Assembly (NCBI GenBank): GCA_963771505.1 | Contig: CAVYTO010000002.1 | Coordinates: 248,001-312,000, forward strand | Source: JAJPHW01 sp963771505 | GTDB lineage: Bacteria > Acidobacteriota > Terriglobia > Terriglobales > Acidobacteriaceae | Length of the DNA: 64,000 bases | Direction of reading: 5' to 3' | Shown here: positions 51,171 to 60,601 of the stretch, piece after piece | Layout of the letters: each line of letters starts with the position of its first letter | How positions within the stretch are numbered: position 1 is the first letter of the stretch | The notes under the pieces: generated by a model | Told to the model about the DNA's origin: nothing | What the model saw: only the letters and a program-made list of their open reading frames with translations | Databases searched by the model: none | Program-made: the position numbers and the translations under genes

Positions 51171-52151
51171 TTAAGGGATTACAGCTGTGGCCGCATTGGA
51201 GAAGGAGCTTTCGTGTCCGCTCGAATCGACCGCCGTGGACACGTAGTAATAGGTCGTGGCCGATTGGACGTTGCTGTCGACGAAATTCGTGGCGGGATCG
51301 GGCGAGGCCGTCAGCTTGTCGGCATACGGCCCTCCCGCAACGGTTGAGCGGTACACGTTGTATCCAACGACGGGCGAGGAACTCGCATTCCAGCTGAGAG
51401 AGACTTTCGATCCGGATGAAACTGTGCCGATGCCGCTCAGCGACTCTTCGACCGCACCAAAGGAAGTTGTGAACATCACGTCGCCGCTTACCGCGCCTGC
51501 GGCCGTGGGATCGAAGGAGACGGTAAAGGGGACGCTTTGCCCTGCTGAAATTGTGAGCGGGAAATTGACGCCGCTCATCGAGAATCCGCTTCCCGTCCAG
51601 TCTGCGGCGGTGACCGTGACGCTGTTCGCGGAAGCGGTCAGGGTCCCTTCGAGGGCTACATACCCGCCAACGACGACATCGCCAAAAGAGAGGGAGGAAG
51701 GCGATACCGTTAGACCGCTGGACGAAGTGCCTGTGCCAGAAAGCCCGATCGTAACCTGCGAATTGCTGGAATTGTTAACGACCACGAGATTGCCGCTCGA
51801 TGGCGCGGCGTTTGTCGGAGAAAAACCTGCGTTAATGGTTGCACTCTGACCTGCGCTGAGGGTGAAGGGCACGGAAAGGGACGAACCCAAAGTGAAGGTG
51901 GATCCCGTGACGTCAATCTGCGTCACGGTTACGCTCTTGCTTGAACTAGTGTTGGTAACTGTTACCGAAGCCGTTTTTTCGGTGCCCACCGGGACGTTGC
52001 CGAAGTCGAGGGCGAGCTGCGTGAAAAACAAGCCGCCATTGGTTCCAGAGCCGCTTGAGGGAGTTTGGTTCGCAATACCGGTGCCTCCGCCACATGCAGC
52101 GAGGCAGGCGCAAAGCACGACGACTACGGCGAGGGTGGGCTGTCTGAGCAT
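51171..52151 (-). CDS. Lipoprotein with choice-of-anchor-D and fibronectin-III-like domains
   Basis: 326 residues. Lipoprotein signal with lipobox LAAC (Cys20), then a Gly/Ser/Thr linker. Two ASPM-SPD-2-HYDIN/choice-of-anchor-D repeats follow: LALDFGNVPVGTEKTASVTVTN (about 45-140) and SLSFGDVVVGGYVALEGTLTA (about 150-235). A C-terminal Fn3-like module has VSLSWNASSSPVVGYNVYRS and TYYYVSTAVDSSGHES. It has no catalytic motif; it is a surface adhesive or structural protein of a kind very common in Acidobacteriota. It converges on rfbC with 45 nt between the stops; no clear terminator is seen there. Confidence 0.85.
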   Translation of the reverse strand: MLRQPTLAVVVVLCACLAACGGGTGIANQTPSSGSGTNGGLFFTQLALDFGNVPVGTEKTASVTVTNTSSSKSVTVTQIDVTGSTFTLGSSLSVPFTLSAGQSATINAGFSPTNAAPSSGNLVVVNNSSNSQVTIGLSGTGTSSSGLTVSPSSLSFGDVVVGGYVALEGTLTASANSVTVTAADWTGSGFSMSGVNFPLTISAGQSVPFTVSFDPTAAGAVSGDVMFTTSFGAVEESLSGIGTVSSGSKVSLSWNASSSPVVGYNVYRSTVAGGPYADKLTASPDPATNFVDSNVQSATTYYYVSTAVDSSGHESSFSNAATAVIP

Positions 52152-52472
52152 ATTCGGCCGGTATCGGTTTTCGGCTGGTGTTTCATTGTCAAGTCATTTG
52201 CGATTTCCGCCTAGAGCTCGAAGATGCATGCCATCAATGAAAATCGAGCGGCAACTTGAGTAATGCTTTAAGGCTGAGCATTTCCGATCTTTGGAGCTTC
52301 AAGTCTCTGGAGGCAAACCCTTAAGCGCGGTTACCGGTGGTTACTACAGCTCTCATCACTCTGGACAGCGAGGACAAATGTGCAACTTGTTGCATAGTCG
52401 TTTCTGCATAGGGAGCTAAGTATTTGAAAGCAATCCCTGCCCGGCGGCGCACCTTTTGCACTTTTAGGGTGC
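52152..52472. other. Divergent intergenic region, no gene seen
   Basis: These 321 nt separate the minus-strand lipoprotein from the small + strand exported protein, so they should carry two promoters. I see no convincing ORF or RNA gene; the only structure noticed is a weak GCACC/GGTGC pairing just before 52473. Confidence 0.5.
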
Positions 52473-52892
52473 ATGAAACACCTTTGCGCGTGGGCTGGGT
52501 ACTTCGCAGTCATGAGCATCCTGACTGGATTGTCTTTAGCGCAAGAAGTTCCTGACGCCCCGCACCGTCTGTTGGATAAGAAGTTCATGTCTCTCGCCGC
52601 ACTCTCGACCGCAAGCACATTCGCAGATTCCTACACCACGACCTGGGCACGCCAGAATTGGCTTGCAGGAAAAACCAACGTCTGCAACATCGAACGTGAA
52701 TCTGCCTATTTGTACGGCACGCATCCCACGGCGGCGCGGGCGTACGCCGTAGCTGCCGGAAAAAGCGTAGCCTCTGTCGCGGCCTCTTACTTTCTGCGCA
52801 AGCATCACAGCAAGCTGTGGAGTGTTCCTTTGGTGGTGAATTCTTTATTCGGGCTGCAAGGGATGAGCCAGAATCTCGTGATGTGCAATTAA
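52473..52892 (+). CDS. Small exported/membrane protein of unknown function
   Basis: 139 residues. N-terminal signal-like helix (AGYFAVMSILTGLSLAQE), then a conserved-looking core: LAALSTASTFADSYTTTWARQN, CNIERESAYLYGTHPTAARAYAVAAGKS, a hydrophobic helix with ASVAASYFLRKHH, and a last hydrophobic stretch ending GLQGMSQNLVMCN. I do not recognise a named family. The pattern of helices with small residues and a few Cys, Glu and Tyr residues suggests a small membrane protein. The ATG at 52473 opens the frame, with GGGT a few bases before. It is 125 nt upstream of the metalloprotease gene on the same strand. Confidence 0.65.
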   Translation: MKHLCAWAGYFAVMSILTGLSLAQEVPDAPHRLLDKKFMSLAALSTASTFADSYTTTWARQNWLAGKTNVCNIERESAYLYGTHPTAARAYAVAAGKSVASVAASYFLRKHHSKLWSVPLVVNSLFGLQGMSQNLVMCN

Positions 52893-53017
52893 TCTCTTCT
52901 TAAATTTGTGCGGCCAACTGCGGTCGGACTTACATCTTTATCCGTTAAAGCGACCCCTTGCTGCTACTACCTTCTGCTTCATTTGGCTCTTCGGGAATCG
53001 CTGCTATTCTTTGTTCA

Positions 53018-54520
53018 ATGCCCCTAAACAATTTTCTTGGGCGACTCTTTCTCGCGCCAATGCTTTGCGGCCTCCTGAACGCTTCGGTTTGGGCTCAGGC
53101 GGAGCCGCAGACTACGACACCCGCTCCCGCGCCATCACAATCGGCGATAGCTCAATCGCCTGCGCCTGTCGAAAACAAGATCACGCCACAACAAGCAAAA
53201 GACCTCTTCCGTGAAGTCGACGAAATTGTGAAGTTCGCCAGTGACGATACTGCGCTGCCCGCCAGGCATGAGGTGAAGCGCAAACTCGTCACGCGCGACG
53301 AGGTGGTCAGCTACCTGCACAAATCGATGGACGAAGACAAGTCGGCGAAGCGGCTGCAACGGTCGGAACTCGTATTGAAGAAATTCGGCCTGCTACCGCA
53401 TGATTTTGATCTAAAGACATTTCTCGTGTCGCTGCTGCGAGAACAGGTCGCTGGATACTACGACGCGAAAACCAAAACCGTAAATCTGCTGGATTGGCTG
53501 GATGTCGACCAACAGAGGCCGGTGTTGGCGCACGAATTGACCCACGCCTTGCAAGACCAGTCATTCGGAATCGAAAAGTGGATGAAAGTCGGAGACATCG
53601 ATCTCGACGAGATCAAGAACCCGACATCCGACGACTTCGCAAAAGATGAAATCGTGGACGCGCGGCAAGCCGTGCTCGAAGGGCAAGCCATGGTTGTGCT
53701 GATCGATTACACGCTCGCGCCGTTAGGTAAGTCGCTGATCAGTTCGCCTCAAATGGTGGAGGCGATGAAGCAGGGAATGCTGGTGGGTACGGAAGACGCT
53801 CCCGAATTTCAGAATGCTCCCATCTTCATCAAAGAATCTCTGACGTTTCCTTACCGCTACGGCATCGATTTTGTTGCAGAGTTGCTCAAAAGCGGCGGGA
53901 AAAACGAAGCTTTTGCGGGCGCGTTTACTCGTGCGCCGCGAAACACGCGCCAGATCATGGAACCGAAGACCTACCTGTCGGGCGAGACAATTCCGCCGAT
54001 GCCGATCCTCGATTTCGACCACGCCCTGAAAGCCTATGACCGCTTCGATATCGGCGCGATGGGCGAGTTTGATGTGGCGCTTTTAATCGATCAATATGCA
54101 GGAAGCGAGGCCGCCGCCAAGGTTTATCCCGCATGGCGTGGCGGATATTACTATGCCATGCGCCCGAAGGGTGACGCGAAGGCCCCGCTTTCGCTGGTCT
54201 ACGTCTCACGATGGGAGTCCGAAGCGAAGGCTTCGGAATTTGCTTCGATTTACGCAAGCTCGCTTGTGAAACGCTACGCGCACGTTCAGAAAGTTGCTGA
54301 CCCCGTCGCGCCCGGCAGTTTGAATGGAGTGGACCAAAATACAGTCGGTACCGGTAAAGTTGAATCGCGGCAAGCCTGGATTACCGACGAAGGCCGAGTT
54401 ACCATCCACTTCGCCGGCGACAAACTCCTGATCACTGAAAGTCTGGACGAAAACAGCGCAAAGGAACTTGACCACGAGCTGTTTTCCAGCGACGGTCAGG
54501 CCCTCCCGCAAAGCCACTGA
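53018..54520 (+). CDS. Secreted HExxH zinc metalloprotease-like protein
   Basis: 500 residues from ATG 53018, chosen because a signal peptide follows (FLGRLFLAPMLCGLLNASVWAQ); the frame is open to 52958. A Pro/Gln-rich linker leads to a mainly helical domain. The zinc motif LAHELTHALQDQ (His172, Glu173, His176) lies in the middle, preceded by GYYDAKTKTVNLLDW, the usual layout of small gluzincin-like proteases, and a likely third ligand is a Glu in VLEGQAMVVLIDY. The C-terminal 250 residues include repeated strands that resemble no family I can name. It probably acts in the periplasm or outside. It is not obviously linked to neighbouring pathways. Confidence 0.75.
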   Translation: MPLNNFLGRLFLAPMLCGLLNASVWAQAEPQTTTPAPAPSQSAIAQSPAPVENKITPQQAKDLFREVDEIVKFASDDTALPARHEVKRKLVTRDEVVSYLHKSMDEDKSAKRLQRSELVLKKFGLLPHDFDLKTFLVSLLREQVAGYYDAKTKTVNLLDWLDVDQQRPVLAHELTHALQDQSFGIEKWMKVGDIDLDEIKNPTSDDFAKDEIVDARQAVLEGQAMVVLIDYTLAPLGKSLISSPQMVEAMKQGMLVGTEDAPEFQNAPIFIKESLTFPYRYGIDFVAELLKSGGKNEAFAGAFTRAPRNTRQIMEPKTYLSGETIPPMPILDFDHALKAYDRFDIGAMGEFDVALLIDQYAGSEAAAKVYPAWRGGYYYAMRPKGDAKAPLSLVYVSRWESEAKASEFASIYASSLVKRYAHVQKVADPVAPGSLNGVDQNTVGTGKVESRQAWITDEGRVTIHFAGDKLLITESLDENSAKELDHELFSSDGQALPQSH

Positions 54521-54543
54521 GCGAACGATATCTTCATCTTTTG

Positions 54544-54549
54544 TATAAT
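54544..54549 (+). promoter_or_regulatory. Consensus -10 box upstream of mtnP
   Basis: A perfect TATAAT lies 41 nt before the mtnP start, directly preceded by TG, in otherwise GC-rich DNA. No good -35 hexamer is present at 16-18 nt spacing, so an activator or the extended-type contact may compensate. Confidence 0.4.
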
Positions 54550-54590
54550 CAGCAGTTCTGTGCAGCGTTTGCCACCAGCCAGGGGGATTC

Positions 54591-55457
54591 TTGTCGCAAG
54601 CTGAAATTGGAATTATTGGCGGCAGTGGGCTTTACCATATGCCCGGTTTGACCGATGTGAAGGAAGTGCCGCAGACCACCCCGTTTGGTCAGCCCTCCGA
54701 TGCTTATGTGCTGGGGACCTTGGCCGGACGCAAGGTAGCATTTCTCGCGCGGCACGGCCGAGGGCATGTGCTTTTGCCTTCCGAGATCAATTTTCGCGCG
54801 AACATTTACGGCTTTAAGCAACTTGGCGTCGAACGCATTGTTTCGGTTTCGGCGGTGGGATCGCTGAAGGAGGAACACAAGCCGCTCGATTTTGTGATTC
54901 CCGACCAGTTTTTTGATCGTACCCGGCACCGGATAGACACATTTTTCGGCGAAGGCATCGTCGCGCACATCGGCTTTGGCGAGCCGATTTGTCCGCAACT
55001 GGCCGCGTTGGTGGCAGGAGCATGCAAGCAAGCGAAGGTAACCGCAAAATCCGGCGGCACGTACGTCTGCATGGAAGGCCCGCAGTTTTCAACCAAAGCC
55101 GAATCGAACGTCTATCGTGGTTGGGGGATGGACGTGATCGGCATGACTAATCTGCAAGAGGCAAAACTCGCCAGGGAAGCCGAAATCTGCTACGTCACCA
55201 TTGCGATGGTGACCGATTACGACTGCTGGCATCCGCATCATGATTCGGTGACGGTTGACCAGATTATCGCCGTGCTCCAGAAAAATGCCGCCAACGCCTG
55301 CGATGTAGTGCGCGAGACCGTCGCTGCCATGTCCGAGGGGCGAAGCTGCAAGTGCGGATCCGCCCTGGCGCACGCGATCCTGACCGACAGGGCGAAAATT
55401 CCGGCGGCAACGCGGGAAAAGCTGAAGTTGATCCTCAATAAATATCTGGAAAGCTAA
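54591..55457 (+). CDS. mtnP: S-methyl-5'-thioadenosine phosphorylase
   Basis: 288 residues of the PNP/MTAP phosphorylase family. IGIIGGSGLYHM at the N-terminus, FLARHGRGHVLLPSEINFRANIYGF (phosphate and nucleoside contacts), VSAVGSLKE, YVCMEGPQFSTKAES and MDVIGMTNLQEAKLAREAEICY are diagnostic of MTAP. It phosphorolyses methylthioadenosine to adenine and methylthioribose-1-phosphate, starting methionine salvage after polyamine synthesis or other SAM use. The start is TTG 54591, with AGGGGGA about 6 nt before it. The PfkB kinase gene follows after 7 nt. Confidence 0.93.
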   Translation: MSQAEIGIIGGSGLYHMPGLTDVKEVPQTTPFGQPSDAYVLGTLAGRKVAFLARHGRGHVLLPSEINFRANIYGFKQLGVERIVSVSAVGSLKEEHKPLDFVIPDQFFDRTRHRIDTFFGEGIVAHIGFGEPICPQLAALVAGACKQAKVTAKSGGTYVCMEGPQFSTKAESNVYRGWGMDVIGMTNLQEAKLAREAEICYVTIAMVTDYDCWHPHHDSVTVDQIIAVLQKNAANACDVVRETVAAMSEGRSCKCGSALAHAILTDRAKIPAATREKLKLILNKYLES

Positions 55458-55464
55458 ACAAATC

Positions 55465-56388
55465 ATGAGCATTCTTGCTGTTGGTTCCATTGCGTTCGAC
55501 ACCATTGCCACGCCCTCAGGGCGTGTAGAGGACATTCTTGGCGGCTCGTGCACATACTTTTCGCTAGCAGCCAGCTATTTCACCGACGTGCGCGTTGTCG
55601 CCGTCGTCGGCGAAGATTTCACCGCGCAGCACGAAGATGTACTGAAAAAGCGCGGCATCGACACCCGCGGGATCGAGCACGCGAAGGGGAAGAGCTTCCG
55701 CTGGGGCGGACAATATCTGGAAAACCTGAACGAGGCCAAAACCGAGTTCACTGAATTGAATGTGTTCCAGAATTTCAAGCCGCGCATTCCCGCGGCATAT
55801 AAAGATTCGAAATGCCTGTTCCTGGGAAACACGCAGCCGTCGATACAAACCGCGGTATGTCGCGAGATGGGGGCGTCGCACTTGATCGGCGGCGACACCA
55901 TGAATTACTGGATCGAGAGTTTTCGCGGGGAATTGCTCGAGACCTTGAAGCTGGTGAATGTTCTGTTGATCAACGACGGCGAAGCCAAGATGCTGGCCGG
56001 TGAGAAAAACCTGCTGCGCGCCGCGCAAAAAGTTTTAGCCATGGGGCCGCAAGCGTTAGTGGTAAAGCACGGCGAGTTTGGTGCTACGATTTTCTTTCGC
56101 GACGGATCGTTTGGCGGCGGACATCATCCGTTTCGAGCTCCGGCATTGCCGATTGACGAAGTTAAAGATCCCACCGGCGCGGGAGACTCGTTTGCGGGCG
56201 GCTTCATGGGCTACATCGCGTCACAGGAAGAACTCAACCGCGAAGTGTTAAAGCGCGCGTTGTTTTATGGCGGCGTGATGGGTTCGTTTGCCGTCGAGCG
56301 TTTTGGCACGGAACGTCTTCAGGGACTTAAGCGCGAAGATATTGAAGCCCGGTTCGAGATCTTCCGCGAATTGACCCACCTGTCGTAG
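55465..56388 (+). CDS. PfkB-family sugar/nucleoside kinase
   Basis: 307 residues with the ribokinase fold: GSIAFDTIATPSGRVEDILGGS near the N-terminus, AVVGEDFTAQHEDVL, LINDGEAKML, and the PfkB signature 2 DPTGAGDSFAGGFMGY, whose Asp is the catalytic base. The family phosphorylates ribose, adenosine, fructose-type or related substrates. Coupling to mtnP (7-nt gap) suggests a purine or methylthioribose-related substrate such as adenosine, but the sequence alone does not settle it. Confidence 0.88.
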   Translation: MSILAVGSIAFDTIATPSGRVEDILGGSCTYFSLAASYFTDVRVVAVVGEDFTAQHEDVLKKRGIDTRGIEHAKGKSFRWGGQYLENLNEAKTEFTELNVFQNFKPRIPAAYKDSKCLFLGNTQPSIQTAVCREMGASHLIGGDTMNYWIESFRGELLETLKLVNVLLINDGEAKMLAGEKNLLRAAQKVLAMGPQALVVKHGEFGATIFFRDGSFGGGHHPFRAPALPIDEVKDPTGAGDSFAGGFMGYIASQEELNREVLKRALFYGGVMGSFAVERFGTERLQGLKREDIEARFEIFRELTHLS

Positions 56389-56417
56389 AAAATCGTTTTC
56401 GAGTTGACGAGGACGCA

Positions 56418-57302
56418 ATGAAACATGCGGTGCTGGGTGCGGGAGGGATCGGCGGCCTGTTGGCCGCCTGTCTCGCGAAGTCCGGCGATGATGTCGCTTT
56501 GGTTGTCAGGCCTGGTGCGGGGGCTGGCTTCCCCAAAAGCCTCAACCTCGAAAGCCCATTTGGTTCGTTCACAGTTCCACTTGAGATAGCGGAAACCGTG
56601 CCATCCTGCGACCTGCTTTGGATTGCGGTCAAGGCGACCGATCTGGAGTCGGCGATTGCATCTTGCCCCGACGATATCTCTCCGGGCGCTGTCATCCCTC
56701 TGTTGAATGGCATAGATCACGTTGCCGTGCTTCGGGCGCGCTTTGGCCACAACGAAGTAATTCCGGCAACGATCGGCGTTGAGTCTGAAAGGACTTCGCC
56801 GGGCCACATCGTTCAGCGGTCGCCATTCGCCCGCATCAACGCCCTCTCGACCGGGAGGGCGCGGCTGGAATCGAGCTTCGCGCAACTCCGGCAAATCGGC
56901 TTTGAATGCAAGTTTCTGGACGATGAAGCCACGTTACTTTGGAGCAAATTGGTTTACCTCGCCCCGATGGCCATGGTGACGAGCGCCGCTGGAGCTTCAG
57001 TGGGAGAAGTTGTGAGCGACCCAGGCCGCTGGCAGCAGGTCCAGGACTGCGCATCCGAAGCGTGTCAGGTGGCTCGCGCCGAAGGTGCTCTGGTCAATGC
57101 GGACAAGGTGATTGCTCTGCTGCGCAGCCTTCCGCCGGGCATGCGAAGTTCCATGCAGAAAGATGTCGAGCAGAAAAAGCCAACCGAACTTGATGCCATT
57201 GCCGGTCCCATTCTAAGAGCTGCGGCTCATCATCAAGTGGAATGTCCGGCGACTGTGGGGCTGGTCGCAGAAATCAGGAAAAAACTGGGGCTGGCCAAGT
57301 GA
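56418..57302 (+). CDS. panE: 2-dehydropantoate 2-reductase (ketopantoate reductase) family
   Basis: 294 residues. Rossmann N-terminus HAVLGAGGIGGLLAACLAKSG binds NADP, then LLWIAVKATDLESAI, PLLNGIDHVAVLRARFG, and the C-terminal ApbA/PanE helical domain with LWSKLVYLAPMAMVTSAAG (the catalytic Lys region) and MRSSMQKDVEQKKPTELDAIAG, a strong PanE signature. It reduces ketopantoate to pantoate for CoA, and therefore also for the 4'-phosphopantetheine used by carrier proteins. The family contains other 2-oxoacid reductases, so the symbol is probable, not certain. The stop overlaps the next start (GTGA). Confidence 0.85.
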   Translation: MKHAVLGAGGIGGLLAACLAKSGDDVALVVRPGAGAGFPKSLNLESPFGSFTVPLEIAETVPSCDLLWIAVKATDLESAIASCPDDISPGAVIPLLNGIDHVAVLRARFGHNEVIPATIGVESERTSPGHIVQRSPFARINALSTGRARLESSFAQLRQIGFECKFLDDEATLLWSKLVYLAPMAMVTSAAGASVGEVVSDPGRWQQVQDCASEACQVARAEGALVNADKVIALLRSLPPGMRSSMQKDVEQKKPTELDAIAGPILRAAAHHQVECPATVGLVAEIRKKLGLAK

Positions 57303-58984
57303 CCACGACAATTGCTGTTCGCAAAGCAGCAAGGTCTTTGACCGACTTGTCGTGGGATGCGGAAACCATTCTGATTGCGCAGTTGGCGGCGTGCATTTCA
57401 CTTTTGTCATTTTTCTACTATCTGCGGCAGGGCGATGTTTTGCTTTATGGCGATGTGTTTGGCCACATCAACATTGCGCGCCGGGTTTTCGACTCGCGTA
57501 CGCCCGGACCGCTTCAGCTTGGAACGGTGTGGCTCCCGTTGCCGCATCTGTTGATGATTCCGTTCCTGATCTCGCAGTGGATGTGGAAGACCGGCGTGGG
57601 CGGCTCGATTCCATCGCTTGTTGCTTTCGTGATGGCGGTCGCAGGAATTTTTCGCCTGCTGCGCGGTTCCCTCAGTCCAGAGGCTCAACCCAATGTTGCC
57701 GCGCGCAGAGCCGCATGGATCGCAGCGGCCATTTTTGCAGCCAACCCGAACCTGATTTACATGCAGGCGACGGCCATGAACGAAGCGCTCTATTTGGCGT
57801 TTTTCATTTGGGCGGTCGTCTATTTCAGTGAGTTTGTACGCTACCGCAACAACCAGGCACAAGCCTCGAACGCCGCGGCCTTGCTAACGAAGAGCGGATT
57901 GTGCATTTTTGCGGCGTGCATGACCCGATATGACGGATGGTTCGTCGCGACTGTGATGGCATGCATTGCGCTCCAGATGCTGATCCGATCAAAACTGAAA
58001 TCAAAGGCAATACGCACTGCCCTCTGGAAATTTGTGTTGCTGGCGGTTGCTGCACCTGCTCTGTGGCTGACGTATAACGCGATCATTTACGGAAATCCTT
58101 TGGAGTTTGCGGACGGCCCTTACTCCGCGCGCGGGCTGGCGCGGAACGACGCGGTTGCTGGAACCGCTCCATATCCGGGATCGCACGACCTCTCCATCGC
58201 CGCAGCGTTTTATGTGAAGGCGGCGGAAATGAATTTGGCCGCCGGGAACTGGGGCCGGTTGTGGCTGGCGGCAGCGGTGGCCGGCGTGATTTTGTTCGCG
58301 AAGCGTAGACGTGAGTGGTGGCCCCTGTCGCTGCTTGCTCTGCCGCTGCCTTTCTACATGCTCTCTATCGCTTACGGCGGAGTCGCGATGTATCTGCCGG
58401 TGTGGTGGCCGCACACCTACTACAACGTCCGCTACGGGCTGGGCTTGCTTCCGGCGATTGCAGTGATTGTGGGTCTCGTTGCCTATCAGATCGGCATCGG
58501 CGTCGAACAGTCGCGGACGCGTACAGCGGCTTTGAGCACGCTCGTTTTGGCGGTTGCGCTGAGCTACATCCTGGTCTGGCGAGCGCAGCCAATTTGCCTT
58601 CAGGAAGCGATTGTCAATTCGCGTACACGAATCCCTCTGGAGGGCGCGCTGGGAGACAACCTGAAGAAGCTCCCTGCCGATGCCACCATCCTGATGTATC
58701 TGGGCGATCACGTGGGAGCTCTGCAACGCGCGGGCATTTCATTGCGGCGGACGATCAACGAAGGCAATTCGTGGGCTTGGCGCAAGCCTGCCAACGAACC
58801 CGGCCTGTGGGATGCTGCGTTGGCAAATCCGTCAGGCTTCGCCGATTATGTGGTCGCTGCGGATGGCGACGCGGTGGCGAAACGAGTAAATCGGGAAGGC
58901 CTCAAATCATTGCTGGTGATTCACGTTCCCGGAGAAGCGCCAGTCAGAATCTACAGCACTCCGCGAGCAGTGAAGACGCAGTAG
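57299..58984 (+). CDS. Polytopic membrane glycosyltransferase (GT39/GT83-like)
   Basis: 561 residues from GTG 57299, picked for its GTGA overlap with panE; the frame is open back to 57242. Around 11 hydrophobic helices lie mostly between 20 and 460. The first periplasmic loop carries YGDVFGHINIARRVFDSRTPG with acidic residues where lipid-phosphosugar-dependent GT-C enzymes have their catalytic Asp/Glu, followed by QLGTVWLPLPHLLMIP. The soluble C-terminal 100 residues include LPADATILMYLGDHVGALQRAG. GT-C enzymes take sugars from polyprenyl phosphate donors. The acceptor is unknown. The gap to the MgtC gene is 91 nt. Confidence 0.78.
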   Translation: MTTTIAVRKAARSLTDLSWDAETILIAQLAACISLLSFFYYLRQGDVLLYGDVFGHINIARRVFDSRTPGPLQLGTVWLPLPHLLMIPFLISQWMWKTGVGGSIPSLVAFVMAVAGIFRLLRGSLSPEAQPNVAARRAAWIAAAIFAANPNLIYMQATAMNEALYLAFFIWAVVYFSEFVRYRNNQAQASNAAALLTKSGLCIFAACMTRYDGWFVATVMACIALQMLIRSKLKSKAIRTALWKFVLLAVAAPALWLTYNAIIYGNPLEFADGPYSARGLARNDAVAGTAPYPGSHDLSIAAAFYVKAAEMNLAAGNWGRLWLAAAVAGVILFAKRRREWWPLSLLALPLPFYMLSIAYGGVAMYLPVWWPHTYYNVRYGLGLLPAIAVIVGLVAYQIGIGVEQSRTRTAALSTLVLAVALSYILVWRAQPICLQEAIVNSRTRIPLEGALGDNLKKLPADATILMYLGDHVGALQRAGISLRRTINEGNSWAWRKPANEPGLWDAALANPSGFADYVVAADGDAVAKRVNREGLKSLLVIHVPGEAPVRIYSTPRAVKTQ

Positions 58985-59075
58985 TCTTTCAGTTAACCGT
59001 AGGCCCGCCCTCTTCTCTGCCGGCACTGTGCAGCGGTGCTAGAATCCAGCGTGAAATCACGGCAGGTTCATTCCC

Positions 59076-59768
59076 ATGCTTCAGCTGATTAGCGCGTCAC
59101 TCTCTTCCATTGCCGCGGTTGCGATGGGGCGATTATTGCTGGCCGCCGTTCTCGGCGGATTAATCGGCCTCATCCTTGAGATCAAACACCGCCCGGCGGG
59201 ACTGCGTACCAACCTATTCATTTGCATGGGCGCGGCCATGTTCACGCTGCTTTCCGACGAACTGGCGGTCGAGCATATCGGCGACCACACCCGCATCGCG
59301 GCACAAATTATTCCTGGCATCGGTTTTATTGGCGCTGGTTCAATTCTGCACAACCGCGGGGACCTGGTCACCGGGCTGACTTCCGCGGCGACCCTGTTTG
59401 TCGTTGCATCGGTGGGAATGGCGGTGGGTGGCGGACTCTACGCGACCGCGTGTTTTGCCAGTGGCTTCATTCTGCTGTGCCTATTCGCGTTAGGGTATTT
59501 TGAGCAACGCTTCAACATCAAGATGCTGGTGCAATCTTACGAAGTTGTCGGGCAAAACTCGGAAGAGATGACCGTCGAAGTCAATGGGATTCTGGAGGGC
59601 GTTCACTCAATGGCCGGCAACATCCGGATCGCTCCGACTAAGCAGCATATTCGGCTTCAATTTGATGTGGCCGGTACCTGGCGTGAGCAATTGCAGGTCT
59701 TGCACGGTCTGGAAAAATCATCCGTCTTTGGCGCGGTAACCTCGCTGGGTTCGGTCCAAACCGAATGA
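59076..59768 (+). CDS. MgtC/SapB family membrane protein
   Basis: 230 residues. Four to five N-terminal helices with the family core MGRLLLAAVLGGLIGLILEIKHRPAGLRTNLFICMGAAMF (acidic Glu after GLIGLI and the RPAGLRT loop), then IIPGIGFIGAGSIL and TSAATLFVVASVGMAVGGGLY. A cytoplasmic ACT-like C-terminal domain covers about 150-230. MgtC-type proteins support growth at low magnesium or inhibit ATP synthase in pathogens; SapB-like versions in free-living bacteria are less understood. The stop overlaps the dapF start (ATGA), tying it to the murein genes. Confidence 0.88.
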   Translation: MLQLISASLSSIAAVAMGRLLLAAVLGGLIGLILEIKHRPAGLRTNLFICMGAAMFTLLSDELAVEHIGDHTRIAAQIIPGIGFIGAGSILHNRGDLVTGLTSAATLFVVASVGMAVGGGLYATACFASGFILLCLFALGYFEQRFNIKMLVQSYEVVGQNSEEMTVEVNGILEGVHSMAGNIRIAPTKQHIRLQFDVAGTWREQLQVLHGLEKSSVFGAVTSLGSVQTE

Positions 59769-60568
59769 CGCAGCGTGCGTTGACGATCCCTTTTGTTAAG
59801 GCACACGCTTGCGGAAACGACTTTCTCATTGTTGATGCGGACCGGATCGAGCGAAGCCTCCGTGAACTCACACGCCGGCTTTGCGACCGGCATCGGGGAG
59901 TGGGCGCGGATGGCGTCGAGTGGCTGTACGCAGATCCTTCTGCCGATGTGCGGGCGCAGTTGATCAACTCCGACGGCTCGGAAGCTGAGATCTCTGGGAA
60001 TGGCACGCGTTGCGTGGCCGCGCACATCTGTTCATCGAGTTCCAAGCAAGAGGTCGCCATCAAAACCGGAGCCGGAGTGAAGACTTGCCGGCTGATTTCA
60101 GCTAACGGCGACCGCTATGAGTTTGAAACAGCCATGGGCGAGCCGCAAATCGCCGGTGACGTTTCGGTAAGCCTCGAATCGCGCCAGGTGAAAGCCGTAT
60201 CGGTCTCGATGGGAAATCCTCATCTCACGATCTTCGTGGATGAGTTCAGTAATTCGTGGCCGCAGGAAGCTGCTGAAATTGCGGCCCATGCGGATGTCAT
60301 GAACGGCGTAAATGTTGAGTTTGTAGTCATTCGAGATGCGGCCAACATCGACGCTAGATTTTTCGAGCGCGGGGCAGGGGAGACGCAGTCGTCGGGAACC
60401 GGTTCGTGTGCGGCGGCTGTGGCTTCAATCTTCACGGGGCGGGCGAAGTCTCCCGTGAACGTGATAGCTCAGGGTGGAGCGCAAACCGTTCGATGGGACG
60501 GGGAAGTCTACCTTCGAGGTCCGGCGCATTTGATTTGCAGCGGCGAGTTCTTCGTTGACGAGAAGTAA
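59765..60568 (+). CDS. dapF: Diaminopimelate epimerase
   Basis: 267 residues. Two-domain fold with the paired catalytic cysteines: Cys83 in NGTRCVA and Cys215 in GTGSCAAAV. Other motifs are CGNDFLIVD near the N-terminus, CDRHRGVGADGVEWL and SMGNPHLTIFVD. It interconverts LL- and meso-diaminopimelate for lysine and peptidoglycan. The N-terminal motif reads KAHACGNDF instead of the usual KMHGLGNDF. The start ATG overlaps the MgtC gene stop; ldcA follows after 33 nt. Confidence 0.95.
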   Translation: MTQRALTIPFVKAHACGNDFLIVDADRIERSLRELTRRLCDRHRGVGADGVEWLYADPSADVRAQLINSDGSEAEISGNGTRCVAAHICSSSSKQEVAIKTGAGVKTCRLISANGDRYEFETAMGEPQIAGDVSVSLESRQVKAVSVSMGNPHLTIFVDEFSNSWPQEAAEIAAHADVMNGVNVEFVVIRDAANIDARFFERGAGETQSSGTGSCAAAVASIFTGRAKSPVNVIAQGGAQTVRWDGEVYLRGPAHLICSGEFFVDEK

Positions 60569-60601
60569 CAAGGTCAGTCTGGTCGCGAAAATTGCCCTGC
60601 T

